Part shown: positions 11,891-23,720 of the stretch, one piece after another | Position numbering within the stretch: position 1 is the first letter of the stretch | How the letters are laid out: each line of letters starts with the position of its first letter | NCBI GenBank assembly: GCA_014706295.1 | Contig: JACSVZ010000004.1 | Location: 3,831,138 to 3,895,137 of the forward strand | Direction: 5' to 3' | Source of the DNA: Lycocorax pyrrhopterus obiensis | Lineage: Eukaryota > Chordata > Aves > Passeriformes > Paradisaeidae | Length of the DNA stretch: 64,000 bases | Translations under genes and position numbers: made by a program | Notes under the pieces: model-generated | What the model was told of the DNA's origin: nothing | Seen by the model: only the letters and a program-made list of their open reading frames with translations | Database searches by the model: none

Positions 11891-14800
11891 AAACATTCAA
11901 GAACGAGGAGACAAGGACATTCTTCAAGAAATAAAGCAAGGAAATACTAGAACTTGGCAGCTCCTGTCCTGTTTTGATCAGATGGGTGGCAGCAATTAAA
12001 GGGCAATGCCACAAAGATTAGTGTTAGGTAGGATGGGATTTTCCTAGGTATATGAAAAACAACAGACCAGGAAACAGGAACACTGTGATACTGATCCATT
12101 TTTCTCAAGCAGTCACAGATTTTTAATGTAAGTACCCACAGATCACATTAGAAGGGAACCACCAGGAAGTTGTCCCAGGAGCCCATGTATTTAATGGTCT
12201 ATGTTATTATTATTAGAAGCATGGGAGCTGTGTTCTCTTCGGAACAGTGAAGGAAGAAGGTTGAGAAGGAAATAAAGAGTTTCAAGACATGAAGACACAA
12301 CTTTTGCATCAAACTGCTTTTGAGGGATTAAAAACTGGAATCAATTGATCAAACAGAAAGGTGGCAAGTATTTGACTTGTCTCAGGGGAAATCCTTGGGA
12401 ATCTCACACACCTTTTCAAACTGCATTCAGACTGTAAGAAAAATTTACTTCTCGAAGAAGCATCTAGATGTCATTAAACAGTATCATTGAAACAACCAAG
12501 GGTAAACAGCATTTAATTTAGGCCTTCTGAATATTAACAGTGTTATTCCCAGAATCAAAAACTGGTTCTTTGGCTAGAATAAAAACATTTGATTGTGTTT
12601 TGCTGTGAAAACATTGTGCTTTGCTGTACTGTTCATGACTAATGTTGGTCTTTCAAAAAGTTGTTTTCCTTTGTGCAATGTAAATAAAGCTTCTTTATAG
12701 TGTTGCTAAAATCCTGGCTTTCATTATGCATGGCAAAGGAGAGGTTGATGATGCTTTATGATCTTTAGCAAGCACCACAGACATTTCTGGAACATGAAAT
12801 CAAAAGTAAGAGCAAGTAGCATTAAAATGTTCTTTGAGCTACTTTCTCTAATCACAATATGAAAGTTCTTTTTCATTTAGTGTATGTGAACTGCATTCAA
12901 AGCAAAATAAAAATAATTCTGAAACTGAGACTTTTTCTGGAATGGATTCAGTGCTGGAATAGAGTCAAAGTAAAACCTTCTTTTCATGACAACTGAATTT
13001 GAGTATTGTATTTCTTATTTGATGTGACATCTCATCACAAGATCCTCCAGGCACTGTGCATGGATCACCTTTAAAATATAAACATCCTAATATTACACTT
13101 CTTCTGTTTCTCTACCATAGTAATAATTCACTTTCACATGAGCTTCTTGGAAGGAAAGCCAGAAGAGTCCACAACTTTTTATACCATGTACGTCTCTTAA
13201 ATAAAGGCAATCATGAAGACTCTTTCCCTCCGACCAGTCACTACACCGTGTTGCAGCAGCAATGACACTGCTGCTGCCTTTTACAGAAAGGGATTTTGAA
13301 CAAAGTCCAGGGAAAGGAACAGTTCTTCAGGCACAGTGGGGCTGCACGGCTGCATTGACTCCTGCCAGTCACACCGTCAGATGCTGATATGTTTCTGACT
13401 AGTGAACTTCTTCAAACATGACTTAATAGCTGAATCAAAGCAAGAAAAATTCCCAAGATCAGACAAAGCTTGGCAGACCTTTATATCTGTGTATCAGTTT
13501 GGAAACCACTGATTTGATCCGTGTTCCATCATGATGGATAACAACCGACCATACCTCATCCCTAAGTGGCCTAATGAACTAGGTTTGAGCAACGTGAGAA
13601 ATGAGCAGTATTGAGATCTCACTGTTCACTGAATAGCAGTGTGACCCATATGAGAGAGATGACATCAAAAAAGCATCTCATTTTCAGGAGATCAAAAGGT
13701 ACAGTGCCTTCCAGAAAACAAAAATGTTGATATCAAAATCAAAGGGAGCACCCTCAAGTTTGTTATTAGCCTAAAGAGTTGGATTAAACATGGAGACAGT
13801 TCTGCAGCAATGTTTATTTTTAAGAAGGGGTTAAAGTTGAGATGCCTACACAACTTTGTTTGCTGTAGAAATGTGGTTACTTAAAGATATACAAATTATG
13901 CACATCCGGGCACCAAAACACTGGAATTCAACTGTCATTCAACAAAGTTCTTTCTATTTTATACCAATACAAGTCAACCATATTCTCCTGACCATCCAGG
14001 ACCTTCTCAGACCCCATTACTATGTCTCTGATCCTCTCAACATTGCCCTCTACCCTCTCCAATACACAGGTGCTATTTCACAAACTATTATCTTACAACA
14101 TTTTCTTTCTTCTTTGCTGCATCCTACCTAGGAAAATATTTTCTGAATTGTTATCCCAGTTTTCTGTGCTGTCATGTCTTCAAATCCCCAGGAGGATTAT
14201 TTTTTAAAAAAAGATTGCACATTCTTCGAAATGGAAATAATTTTTGCATGCTCAGATAAAAAAAAAAAAGCCAGAACTCAGTGGACTCTTCACAGTGGAC
14301 CTCTCTGACTTCGAAACTCATCATGAAGAACACAACCTGACTGCTTTCCTGTTTCACTCCCAGCAGTGAGTTGCTGATTAAAGCTGAGAATACAGGACTG
14401 TAACTAATGTGAAATGAAGGAAAACATTTAACCTACAGTCCCTCATATTCAGAACAAATAACTGTCTATGCGTCCCTTGCACATGTTTGATGGAGTCAGA
14501 AACTGGTTATTAATGAAGAAAAACTCCATAAAAATGAACACACTCCAATCAGTCTTCTGGCACTGCAACATCAAGAGGAGATGCCAGTCAAGCAGCTAAT
14601 ATTAAACCTGTAAATCTTTACCTATTTGGGATGCTTTAATCATTTCCTATGAATTAACACCATAAAGTCTGATTTATAGCTTAAGGAGGAAGATCCTTAT
14701 AACCATTAATACACAAATTCAATCAACAGACATTTGCAAATTACGGATTCACTGGAGCTCTGTTTGCTCAACAGAAAACCAATCCTGGCCCCTTCTCTGC

Positions 14801-17394
14801 AGAGGAAGCAGGGCTTCAAATGATGGTGGAGGTGCAGTTTCATCAATGCTGCATTCCAGGAAACCTCCTTACACATGCTTTCTTCAACAGATGGCCTTCT
14901 TAATTTGGTACAAGATACAAGATTTATAGACAATCCTCAGCAACATGGGAAGTGTTTAAGGTGTCAGATGAAGCAATAAACAAATGAGAGAGCAATGGTC
15001 TCTTAGCAAACAAATTCTCTAACTTTCTAAGGATTGCTATGACCCTGCTGCTCCTGCACAAATATCTGAGAGAAAATACAAAATTATTTGGGGTGGTTTT
15101 TTTAACATGGAAAAGTTATTTTATTTTTGTCTGCTTTTGCTGCAAATTATTAATGACAGTGAACAAGACAATTGAGGCATAAAATCCCTGATTTGTCAAG
15201 CTTCTCAGAAACAGAGGTTTGCATGTAGTCTATCTACCCTAGTCTCCAGTACACCTAGAGATGACCTGGCTGTCTCCTCCCAAGTGATCTTAACTCTCAG
15301 CTTCTAACATTACATGTGAACATGGTAAAACCAGTGACATTTGTTCCATATTTCTTCCTCTCTGTCACCACAGATGATTCTGCCAAGTGCCCATCATCTC
15401 ATCTATTCCTGGTTACCATTAATTTTTCTCTTTCCTTTGCTCCATACATACAACCTCATTCTTGTGCCAGTCCTTCCTCTGCGTCACTGGTTCCAATGTC
15501 CGATTTTCTCTCTGCAGATTCATACACACTGTAACCCCACAGTATATATAAAGGACCAATTTTATCTTTTTCAAATTTAAGCATTTGCTTGAAATGCCAA
15601 AAGTAGAAAATGAGTTGCCCTTTGCTTCCTGTATCATCAACAAAGGGAGATGTTTATGTGGACAGGCTGACTCAGGTTTTAGCTGAGCAGAATCACTCTT
15701 TGGAGATGCATCTTGGTTTCTACTGAAAAGAAAAAGCTTAAGGTTACTGGCTTTCTAATGCATCACTGAAGTGCTTACAGGGGATAAGTCCAGGACAAAG
15801 TATAGACATTTTTTCCAATCCCTGATTTGTGATCCTTCATCTCCCAGCCCCTGATCCTTTTTTTAAGATTCCAGTTGCTTTGCCTTGTCTGGTTTACATG
15901 GACAATCTTATTTTACCTAAAAAGGAAGCTTAAGCCAACAGTTCATGTAGAGATTTTGTAACACAGCTCTCCAGTGTGGAGACAAGGCAAGTGACATGCT
16001 CTTTATATATTATTGTAAAGTTTTCCAAACAACTTTTTAACCTTTTTCTGTTCCAAAAGCCAAATTACCTTACTAGGACAGACTGATATTTGTACTTCAA
16101 TGGAGAGAAAGAAAAAAAGTAGAAACTGGAATGGTGAGTACTCATTCAGTAGCTGGAAGCAAGAGGTTTTCAGAGAGCTAGAAACCACTGCAGGGGAAGC
16201 TAAGATTTTGCCTCAGGGCATTTAAAGCATCCCTTTCTCCTACTCCATCTCTTCCCTTCTTTCCTGATCCCTCCTCCAGCATGTGTCTGCTAAACATCTC
16301 AGACTAAGGAACAGAACTGGAAGGAAGCCAATCTCCAATTCATCTTGGGAGTTTGATTTAATTTTCCATACGCCCCAACTGCTTCTTTAGCAATGATGTA
16401 CATCCTGGCTAACCTGACAAAAGCAGTGCTGGTTTTCCTGTAGAGCACCAGCATGATGGAATTTCACAGGCAACCTGATACATTTACTACTGGTCCAGGT
16501 GCAGCAGCACTTAGACAGCATCCGGCTCTGTTACAGACATAGAAATTGCCAAAATGTCCATTAATTTCAGTGGTACCAGGAAAGGCCCATGGAAACAAGA
16601 TGGTAAAAGTCAGGAAATGCGATATAAGTGGGAAGACAAAGCGTCAGCATGTTTTGAGAGAGGATGAAAAAGACAATACACAGTAAGAAGGCCTGGTAGG
16701 TGCAGAAAAAGGACAGCTGCTACACAGAGAGCAACAGACATCATTTTAAAAGGAATGCAATGAAATTTTGCAATTATTGTTCAGAAGTATCTTCTCCTTA
16801 CTACAAAGGTTATGACTGATGATTCACTTCTTAAAAATGAAACATTTAGGTCAGAGTGGTTTTGGAGTGTTTGAAAGGAAAGAACAGCTGTCTGTGGCAG
16901 GAGGAACTGGTTGGATGGATCAAACTACAAGTTCAGTTGCTTTTGTTACCAACACCTACAAAACCTTTTAAACAAGAACCCTTGTGACACAGAGAAATGT
17001 AAAGGAGGAGAAAAACACATACAAAGAAATGGAAGAAAGGAAATACATAATAAGGGGTTTGGCTGTTCTCTTTGCTTAATGTCATGGTACTATGAATTTT
17101 CCTCATTCTCCCTGAATGAAGTCTCTAACTATGTATCTTTGGCAGCTGACATAGCAGCAATAGCTCCAGTTTGATCACTGTGAACATTGCATTGGCTGCA
17201 CTTTCAAATCATCTCAGCACCCAGCGGCTACTGATTTTGTTGCCAAACTAGGAGACACGCACTTTCCCACCTACATCCTAATAACAGACATTACACTGGA
17301 AAATACCATTAAAACAGGAATAGTTTTACTTGGCAGAAACAAGATAAACTCATGCTTGTTGAGCACATTTCACCTTCAGTCTGAATTTGCCAAT
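11890..17394. other. Noncoding stretch, no gene recognised
   Basis: I see no exon, RNA gene or transposable element. All open frames are short (91 codons or fewer) and unrecognised. A TATATAAAGG word at about 15544-15553 (plus) resembles a TATA box, but no transcript-like feature follows it. A short ATT run lies near 12204-12215. Confidence 0.6.
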
Positions 17395-17515
17395 CTATAA
17401 TGAAGTTGTAACTTACAGTCTGTAGCGCACTTGAATGAGTCAGTCATTTAAATACAGTATTGCAGCCCAAATATCTTTTAACTAAATATTATTATAATTT
17501 AGGAGTGCACAAGGA
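17395..17515. promoter_or_regulatory. Candidate AT-rich conserved noncoding block
   Basis: Contains GTAGCGCAC, a TGAGTCAGTCATTTAAAT stretch (AP-1-like TGAGTCA at about 17436) and a TAAATATTATTATAATTTAG stretch. No coding potential and no repeat match. Weak, composition-based call. Confidence 0.18.
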
Positions 17516-19394
17516 CATGAGAACTCTTAGTAGGGCAGTGATTTTTAGAAAAAATACAACTGGCAGTCAGGTAAATATTCACCTCAATCTAGTTTAAATG
17601 CAGAAGAACCTGCACTATTGAACTCCATCTTCCACTGTGCCACCCTTGACGTACACATTTATACACCTTTGTTCTGTACTCTTCAAAAGTGGACAAGCAC
17701 AATTTACTGTAGGAAATTGAAAATGTAAGCTCTTGGCTAATGTCAGCAACACAAAACAAAACAAAAGAAACCAATTTGCTTGCCCATCAAAAATACAGTA
17801 TTGTATTTAATGGAGACCACATAGTTGCAGTGGGAAACACACTACTCACTAAAGATCCAGTTCATTAAATATTCCCTATATCCTCGGTATAAGAACGAAC
17901 AGACCACATGTGTGGGGGAGCATAATTTCCTGGAGGCACCATTTTATCTTTAATTTCCATTAGGTCTTTCCTGAACACACCACCCAATCCCCTCTGCCTA
18001 ACTGCCCCTGCTGTGCCAGTGATCGTACAGGATGTAATGTCAAGTCTGTCTCCATCAGGACTGGGATTAATTAAAAAGCCCAATATTCAAATTATGTTCG
18101 CGACTCCCAAAGTGTTGCCACACTTATTCTCTGAGAACAGCACAAGTATGTCAAACTGTTCCACAGCACATGGTTTTCAGACTGCATTTTGCATTATGTT
18201 TTCACACTAACCCAACCCAAATTTGTACCCACTGCTTTGAATGCCCAGAACAGCTTTAGGCAGGAACACCCCAGGCCTGGATTGACCCCGATTTTACCGG
18301 TGGCATCTCAGTTAGGAGATGACTCACCCATCATTAACATAATTAACAACGAGCTACAACCACTTAGGGAGATGATTCAGCCTATAGGTGGGCTGAAAAA
18401 CTGCCTAAATATGATAATTTCTCCCTGGTAATTCTAAAAGATTGTCTTTGTTGACTGGACTATTAATTGAGGAATGTGGGATTAACCTGGAATCAGTGTG
18501 TGAAAATCCCATCGTAGGGGCAGCCATTGGTTCAGAGACACCCCTAAAAGTGGGATCAGGAAAAAATAAATTATGAGGGGCACAAAGTTCACAAGCTGCT
18601 CCTGAAATCTTCAGCTTCAGGGAAGAAGACAGTAAAAGTTTGTGAACATAAATAGGGACTTTACGGGAACTTGACAAAACCCATACTTTTATAGTTATTT
18701 GCACATAATTGCCTGTCACATAATTCACTGCAGAAGAGAGATTCCCTTTGATTCCAGCCAGAACTGGCATGAGCCCAGGCATTTCTACACAGGAAAGGAA
18801 CCAAACCCAGAGCCACTTTAATCTGGTCTGGGGAGTGAAGGAAAGTCTGGGGAGTGAAGGAGAGCACTCCACTGCACTACAAGTTGAATTTATCCAGCTC
18901 CTTGTAACTCTGCTTTAGCTATGATTTGTAATGGAGACTAACTTTATTCTTATTAGTTCTCTCCAACAAATAAGTTTTCACTTTATGTCCCTTCACTGGC
19001 TCCCTCTGCCCTGAAACCAGTCTCCTGATTAACGAGATATGGAAAGTTTTAGGAATAGGGCCAAACTGGGGGGAGATTTTTCTTTTTGGCTCTTTTCAAC
19101 TTGCATAGGGCTGTGCTATGGAAAGCTGTCCCTCCAGTCAGATCAAGAAAACCTTGCAAACATTACTACAGAGTTTCATCGAAATGAAAAGACTGCAGAA
19201 TTCTTTTGTCGTCTTGAAAATATGCATCACTAATGCCAATTCATTCACCCTGAACAAAATAGCTACAAACATTTGTTTTAACAATATAGAGGCCTTAAGA
19301 AATGTGTAATTTCACAGCAGCAACAGAACATTTATATTGCAAACGTTGACCTAACTTCTAAGCTCCTGTAGGAAACTCTAAAATTGTTTAGCAA
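17516..19394. other. Noncoding stretch with a short tandem repeat
   Basis: The 155-codon minus-strand frame at 18405-18872 is one of the longest in the window, but it has no recognised domain and no splice context. I treat it as chance. A second minus-strand frame (17865-18083) is likewise unrecognised. The 19-bp tandem repeat at 18826-18863 is listed separately. Confidence 0.5.
18826..18863. repeat. Two-copy 19-bp tandem repeat
   Basis: GTCTGGGGAGTGAAGGAAA (18826-18844) is followed directly by a copy differing at one base (18845-18863). It is a simple local duplication, probably by replication slippage. Confidence 0.9.
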
Positions 19395-19760
19395 GAAGGG
19401 CTTTCTAAGCTGAGAATCAAGCTGTGAGAAAGAATAAAAAAAGAGCATTCATTTAAACATTTTCAGAAGCCCCTAAAAATGCCGTTTTCACACAGTAAAT
19501 CCGCTGCACTTGAATGTCTGCTGGCTTTCTGAAAGGAATGCTCTTCACTGGGATGCAGCCTGCTGTGGTCAAGTATGATGGAAATAAAAGTGTTGCTAAT
19601 GGTGATTGAAAAGGATTCCCACTGCTGCTGGCCAGTGTTGGTTTTAGATGGGCCAACTCTGTCGAACGGAGAGCAACGGGAGACAGTAAACTTTCTCTAA
19701 GACTCTCTAAACTTTGAGTCACCTCTTCTTCCCTTCCTTTTAATACCAGTCTGCCCCATT
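19395..19760 (+). repeat. Duplicated noncoding segment, copy A
   Basis: This segment is a diverged direct copy of 23060-23385. Two blocks are nearly identical. Core 1 is 19591-19624 versus 23228-23261 (34 bp, 2 differences). Core 2 is 19679-19726 versus 23317-23364 (48 bp, 3 differences). Core 2 has a perfect TGAGTCA AP-1-type site in both copies (19715-19721 and 23353-23359). Sequence between and around the cores aligns only loosely, with small indels. Similarity starts near AAGGGCTTTC (about 19402 and 23065) and fades after a shared TACCAGT. The 89-codon frame crossing copy A is not conserved in copy B, so coding is unlikely. It is either a local duplication with constrained cores or two members of an unnamed ancient repeat family. 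Confidence 0.85.
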
Positions 19761-22700
19761 GTTTGTCTGCAGAGCTTTATATTAACTCAGTCTGTACCAA
19801 ACTGTCACTGGAAATGTAAAGATGCAGATTTTCACACAAGGGCAACACACAAAAAAAGAAATGAACCATGACAATGAGCATTAGCACAGCAGCAAGTCAA
19901 CAAGCCCAAAATACTTCTACATTGTGGGTTAGATCAAGAAACAAAGTTGTACTCAAGGGCAAGTATTCAGCCATCCTCTTTAACTGGGATACTTCATATT
20001 GATGGCAACTTCAGGAGCAGGGCTTGGTTGTGTCAGGCATTTTGGCTTTTTAAGGAAATTCAGCTTTGCACAGTCACACAGAAACTTTGTTCAGATAGCA
20101 CATGGCAATGCTAAGGGCAGGCAGCAAGGCTGAGGCAGGGAATTTGAGAAATCATGAATTTGGCTTCTGACTCCTGAATCCCTGTTCCATGTATCAAGCA
20201 CAAGACATACCTCTCCCCCTCAACAGGACTGGACTTCTTTTGATGTCTTTTCTGCCTCATATGCTGCAGAACCAGCATGGTTCCACTGTAAATGTCCAGC
20301 AGTGGCTGAAATTTTAACTGGGCTTTATCACTAATTGCACTGTCTTGAGTCTTTAGAAATATCCTGTACCTTTGGGCTCAGACAGAACTTGGAAATCCAG
20401 GTCCTCGGCCACAGTGAAAGAAAATCAATTAATGGCATTAAGGAGGAGAAAAAATAAGAAATAACTAAGGAAAGCCCGCCTTTTCTGCAAGTGGACTTCA
20501 GCTGGTTGAACGCTAAAAGAGCAGGCATTGCCTGGGCTTTGAAACAGTGATGATGCTGAGCACGTGTCTGGGTGTCCCCCCACACCTCATGTGTCTTTCC
20601 CTGCTGGCCCCAACCAGAGAGCTTGTAAGGCTGCATGGCTCAAGAACTTCACCCAGCTCAAAAACAACCTGACAAAACACAATAACAGGATACTTTGCCT
20701 GGGCTGATGGTTGTCTCAGCCAAGATGGTTGCCCAATAGCACAACTTTTGCTGTTTAAATAAGTGTATCAACCTAGAGCCTCTGAGGTGGGAAGAGCAGG
20801 GTGTAGAGTGGGGACAGTAGTAGGCCATGCACTTTGTTCCAGATACTCAATATGCTTCATTTGATCCAGGCTCTCTTGACTGATCTAACCTAGCATAAAC
20901 CATGGACCCCACCAGCATTTGAGAGGATTTCAGCCCTGCTGTGCTATTTTTACTCACTCTGTATGCCTCGACAGGAAGCATAAGGAAGATGATGAGCCCA
21001 AACTTAAATGTGCTCTTAAAGGATATTTTGACGTCTGGAAAATACTTTCAATTCAGCATACACAATCCCAGCAACAAAGCTGGCCCTTCTTAGGCTATTC
21101 TCTGTATATTATGAGCATATCAAAGCTTAGAAGAAAATCTCACAGAGTACAATGCATGTAGTACTTGGTCCCTCATCACAGTCTAACTTAGTTTTTTTGA
21201 TCACTCTAGCTTTTTTTGATCAGTCTAGCTTAGTCTCAGTAAAATGCCAAATTGTGGATCAAAGACTCTAGAGAATGCTCACTTTCAGGCCTGAAAAGAC
21301 ACAGCAATTCTCCAAGTTTGGTTGCTTTTTTCCTCCCCTATGCTCTCACAGGTATCTACTGCAAGTGGTAATCATTGTGTGCAACCTTTTAACACTTATC
21401 ATTACATCAATGACTGAGAAATACAACTCTTGCACCTCGTGGGTATTCATTCACTTAATCCCAATCTCTGGTAAGGTCCATTACAGAGCTGAGAGGGCAT
21501 CCAGCCTTCAGTCATTCTGTGCTGCATGTGAGTGCACCAAGCCTGTTCTCCCTACTCATGGATGCTGGCTGGGTGACTGGAAATGGAATGTGCAAACAGC
21601 TGGTTTGCCAAGGAAGATGCAAACTGGACAGAACACAGGAGACTAGCAACTGTGGTGAAACTCTCATTTTGCATGTAGAGGTACAAGTGCAAGGCACTGG
21701 GCAAGGAAAGCACGTAGGACCAAGTGAGGCCTTTTGCTCTTGATCAAAAAGCACAGCTCTACTTCAGTGGCTTCATAGTCCTCCCTTCCATCTCCAGTCA
21801 CCAACACCCTTCCCAGTTTGCTCATAGGAGTCCTGGCACTGAGCAAAGCACCTCACTAAAGCAAGGGTGCACTGGGCATATATTCATTGACTAGAGAGAG
21901 CAGCCCTCATCCTGGCTTCCAGGGAGGCTCCCAGGTCACAGAGACAACAGGCCTGTGGGCACACGCTGTGGTGCAGCTCCGATTCACCCTCCAGAATGCG
22001 TTCAAATTTCAACTGTGAGCGTTGCAGAAAGTTATCATGAAAGGGCAAACAGTGCAGTTCTCCCATTCAGGGCAGGGTCTGCCACATCCCGGCAGCTCTC
22101 TGACCCCAGTGCTGCTGGCCTGCCTGCGCACATCACTGGGCAGGAGAAGAGGAGAACATCGGTGACCCTGATGACTGCTGGATCAGAATAGCTGTAAACC
22201 ATTGGCCAAGATGTTTTACTGGTTTTTCCTCTCTGTAAGTCACAAAAAATGAAAAAAGATGAAAATAAAATTAAATAAAGAAGGAAGAACAGCCGGGAAG
22301 AGCAATTAAGAAGCTGTGGCAACAAAAGCCCTGCATTATCTGTCTTGTCACATTTTCTCCTGACTTTTTAATACATTCATTACACTTAGCATACTACAGC
22401 CTCATCTTTATCCTGCAGGTCTCACTGAGCATCCAAGATCTAGCTCAAAATTACCAAGTTGGCAATGTCTAAAGAGGACAAGTTTGCACATCTCCTATTT
22501 ATTCTGTTCCTATATCCAGGCAGAGTTATTCCGCTCTCTTCTCCCTCTGATTGCCTTTTCCAGGTGCACTCATTTTAGATTCATAAAAAAGTAAATTACC
22601 TGGACACTGGTGTCAGCAACCTAGTCTCAAATATATGTCTTGACAAGAAACTAAACATGCAAAAAAAATCCCACTACGACTTCTTTCTTGGGCACAACAA

Positions 22701-23059
22701 AATTTTAGTAAAGGTTTGGTTTCCTGATGAACTGAAAAAATTATTTTAAAATTAAGGAATAGACTAGAACTTGACCGAATGGCTGTAATAACCTCCTTGG
22801 GCCTCACTTTTTCCCTAGCGAAAACAGGGTTGCTGAACTACTCAGAAAGAGCTGCAAGTGAAAACATCTAGGTGAAAGACACCTTTGTGTTAGGAAAGTT
22901 CTCAGTATATAACATAAATAACCTTATCGTGCTTTTAAGAAGGGGAGCAGCAGTTTCCTGCTGGAGGTACCAGCAAAGATGAAGTCACACAGAAGAAATA
23001 GCTAAAGATGGGATGCTACTGAGTAAGAGCTATGCTATCCCTTATCTCATTTGGAGGTT
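19761..23059. other. Noncoding interval between duplicated segments A and B
   Basis: No gene recognised. The 123-codon plus-strand frame at 21275-21646 and the 101-codon minus-strand frame at 20331-20636 have no known domains. A 19-bp tandem duplication sits at 21192-21229. The stretch 22220-22290 is A-rich. Confidence 0.6.
21192..21229. repeat. Two-copy 19-bp tandem repeat
   Basis: TTTTTTTGATCACTCTAGC (21192-21210) is followed directly by a copy with a single C-to-G difference (21211-21229). Simple local duplication. Confidence 0.9.
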
Positions 23060-23385
23060 GGTAAAGGGCTTTCCAGAGTCCTGCTGTGAATTTGTCTCAG
23101 TGTTTTTTAAGGGCCCTTAAAAATGTCATTTGTCACAGAGTAAATCCTGGATGTCTGGTTACTTTCTGCAGGCAATGCTCTTTGCTGGGCTGCAGCTTGC
23201 CAGGGGTCAAATATGACAGAAATGAAGTGTTGCTAATAGTGATTGAAAAGGATTCCTACTGTTTGTGGCTGGTGCTGGTTATTAGAGAGGCCAAATTTGT
23301 GGGACAGAAAGCAGCAGGAGACAGTAAACTTTCCCTAAGACTTACTAAACTTTGAGTCACCTCTGCTACCAGTGCCATTCTGTCA
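23060..23385 (+). repeat. Duplicated noncoding segment, copy B
   Basis: Partner of 19395-19760 in the same orientation, about 3.6 kb downstream. The two conserved cores lie at 23228-23261 and 23317-23364, and the second includes TGAGTCA at 23353-23359. Copy B lacks roughly 9 bp present in copy A near 19505-19514 and has other short indels, so the duplication is old. The flanking GC-richer block at 23386-23720 is not duplicated next to copy A. Confidence 0.85.
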
Positions 23386-23720
23386 GATCTATTTGGAGAA
23401 AACTGATATTATAATTACTAATCTCAGCAAGGGCCTAATGTGCAACCTGAGGCACTCCTCTGCCAGCCGTATAATTATGGATGGGCTGGAGAGACCTGCA
23501 GGCACTGCCTCTGCCCCCCGGCCCTAAACTCATAGGATTAGGTTACTGCTCTGCCCAGGCTGCCGGGGACAGGTAAGTGAGCGGCAGAGTGGCTGGGCTG
23601 CCATGAGAGAAAATTATTATTGTCAAAACTGACTGCCCGCTATTAAAGGTTTGAATGTCACCTCAAAAAACTCCTTTTCAGACCCTTAAGTAGTGGCGTC
23701 TAGAGGGCTGTTTGAAGCAG
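23386..23720 (+). promoter_or_regulatory. GC-richer noncoding block with a consensus splice donor
   Basis: The block is clearly GC-richer than its surroundings and non-repetitive. It contains CAG|GTAAGT, a full consensus donor, at 23570-23578 on the plus strand. The sequence just downstream (about 23600-23660) looks compositionally constrained. No convincing open frame ends at the donor, so a coding exon is not supported. A noncoding-RNA exon or enhancer is possible. Low confidence. Confidence 0.25.

Noticed and set aside
15544..15553. TATATAAAGG TATA-box-like word
   Set aside because: Isolated motif in AT-rich DNA with no transcript, CpG island or frame downstream.
18405..18872. 155-codon minus-strand open frame
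   Set aside because: No domain, no splice or promoter context and no repeat match. I looked for similarity to viral and host proteins and found nothing I could support.
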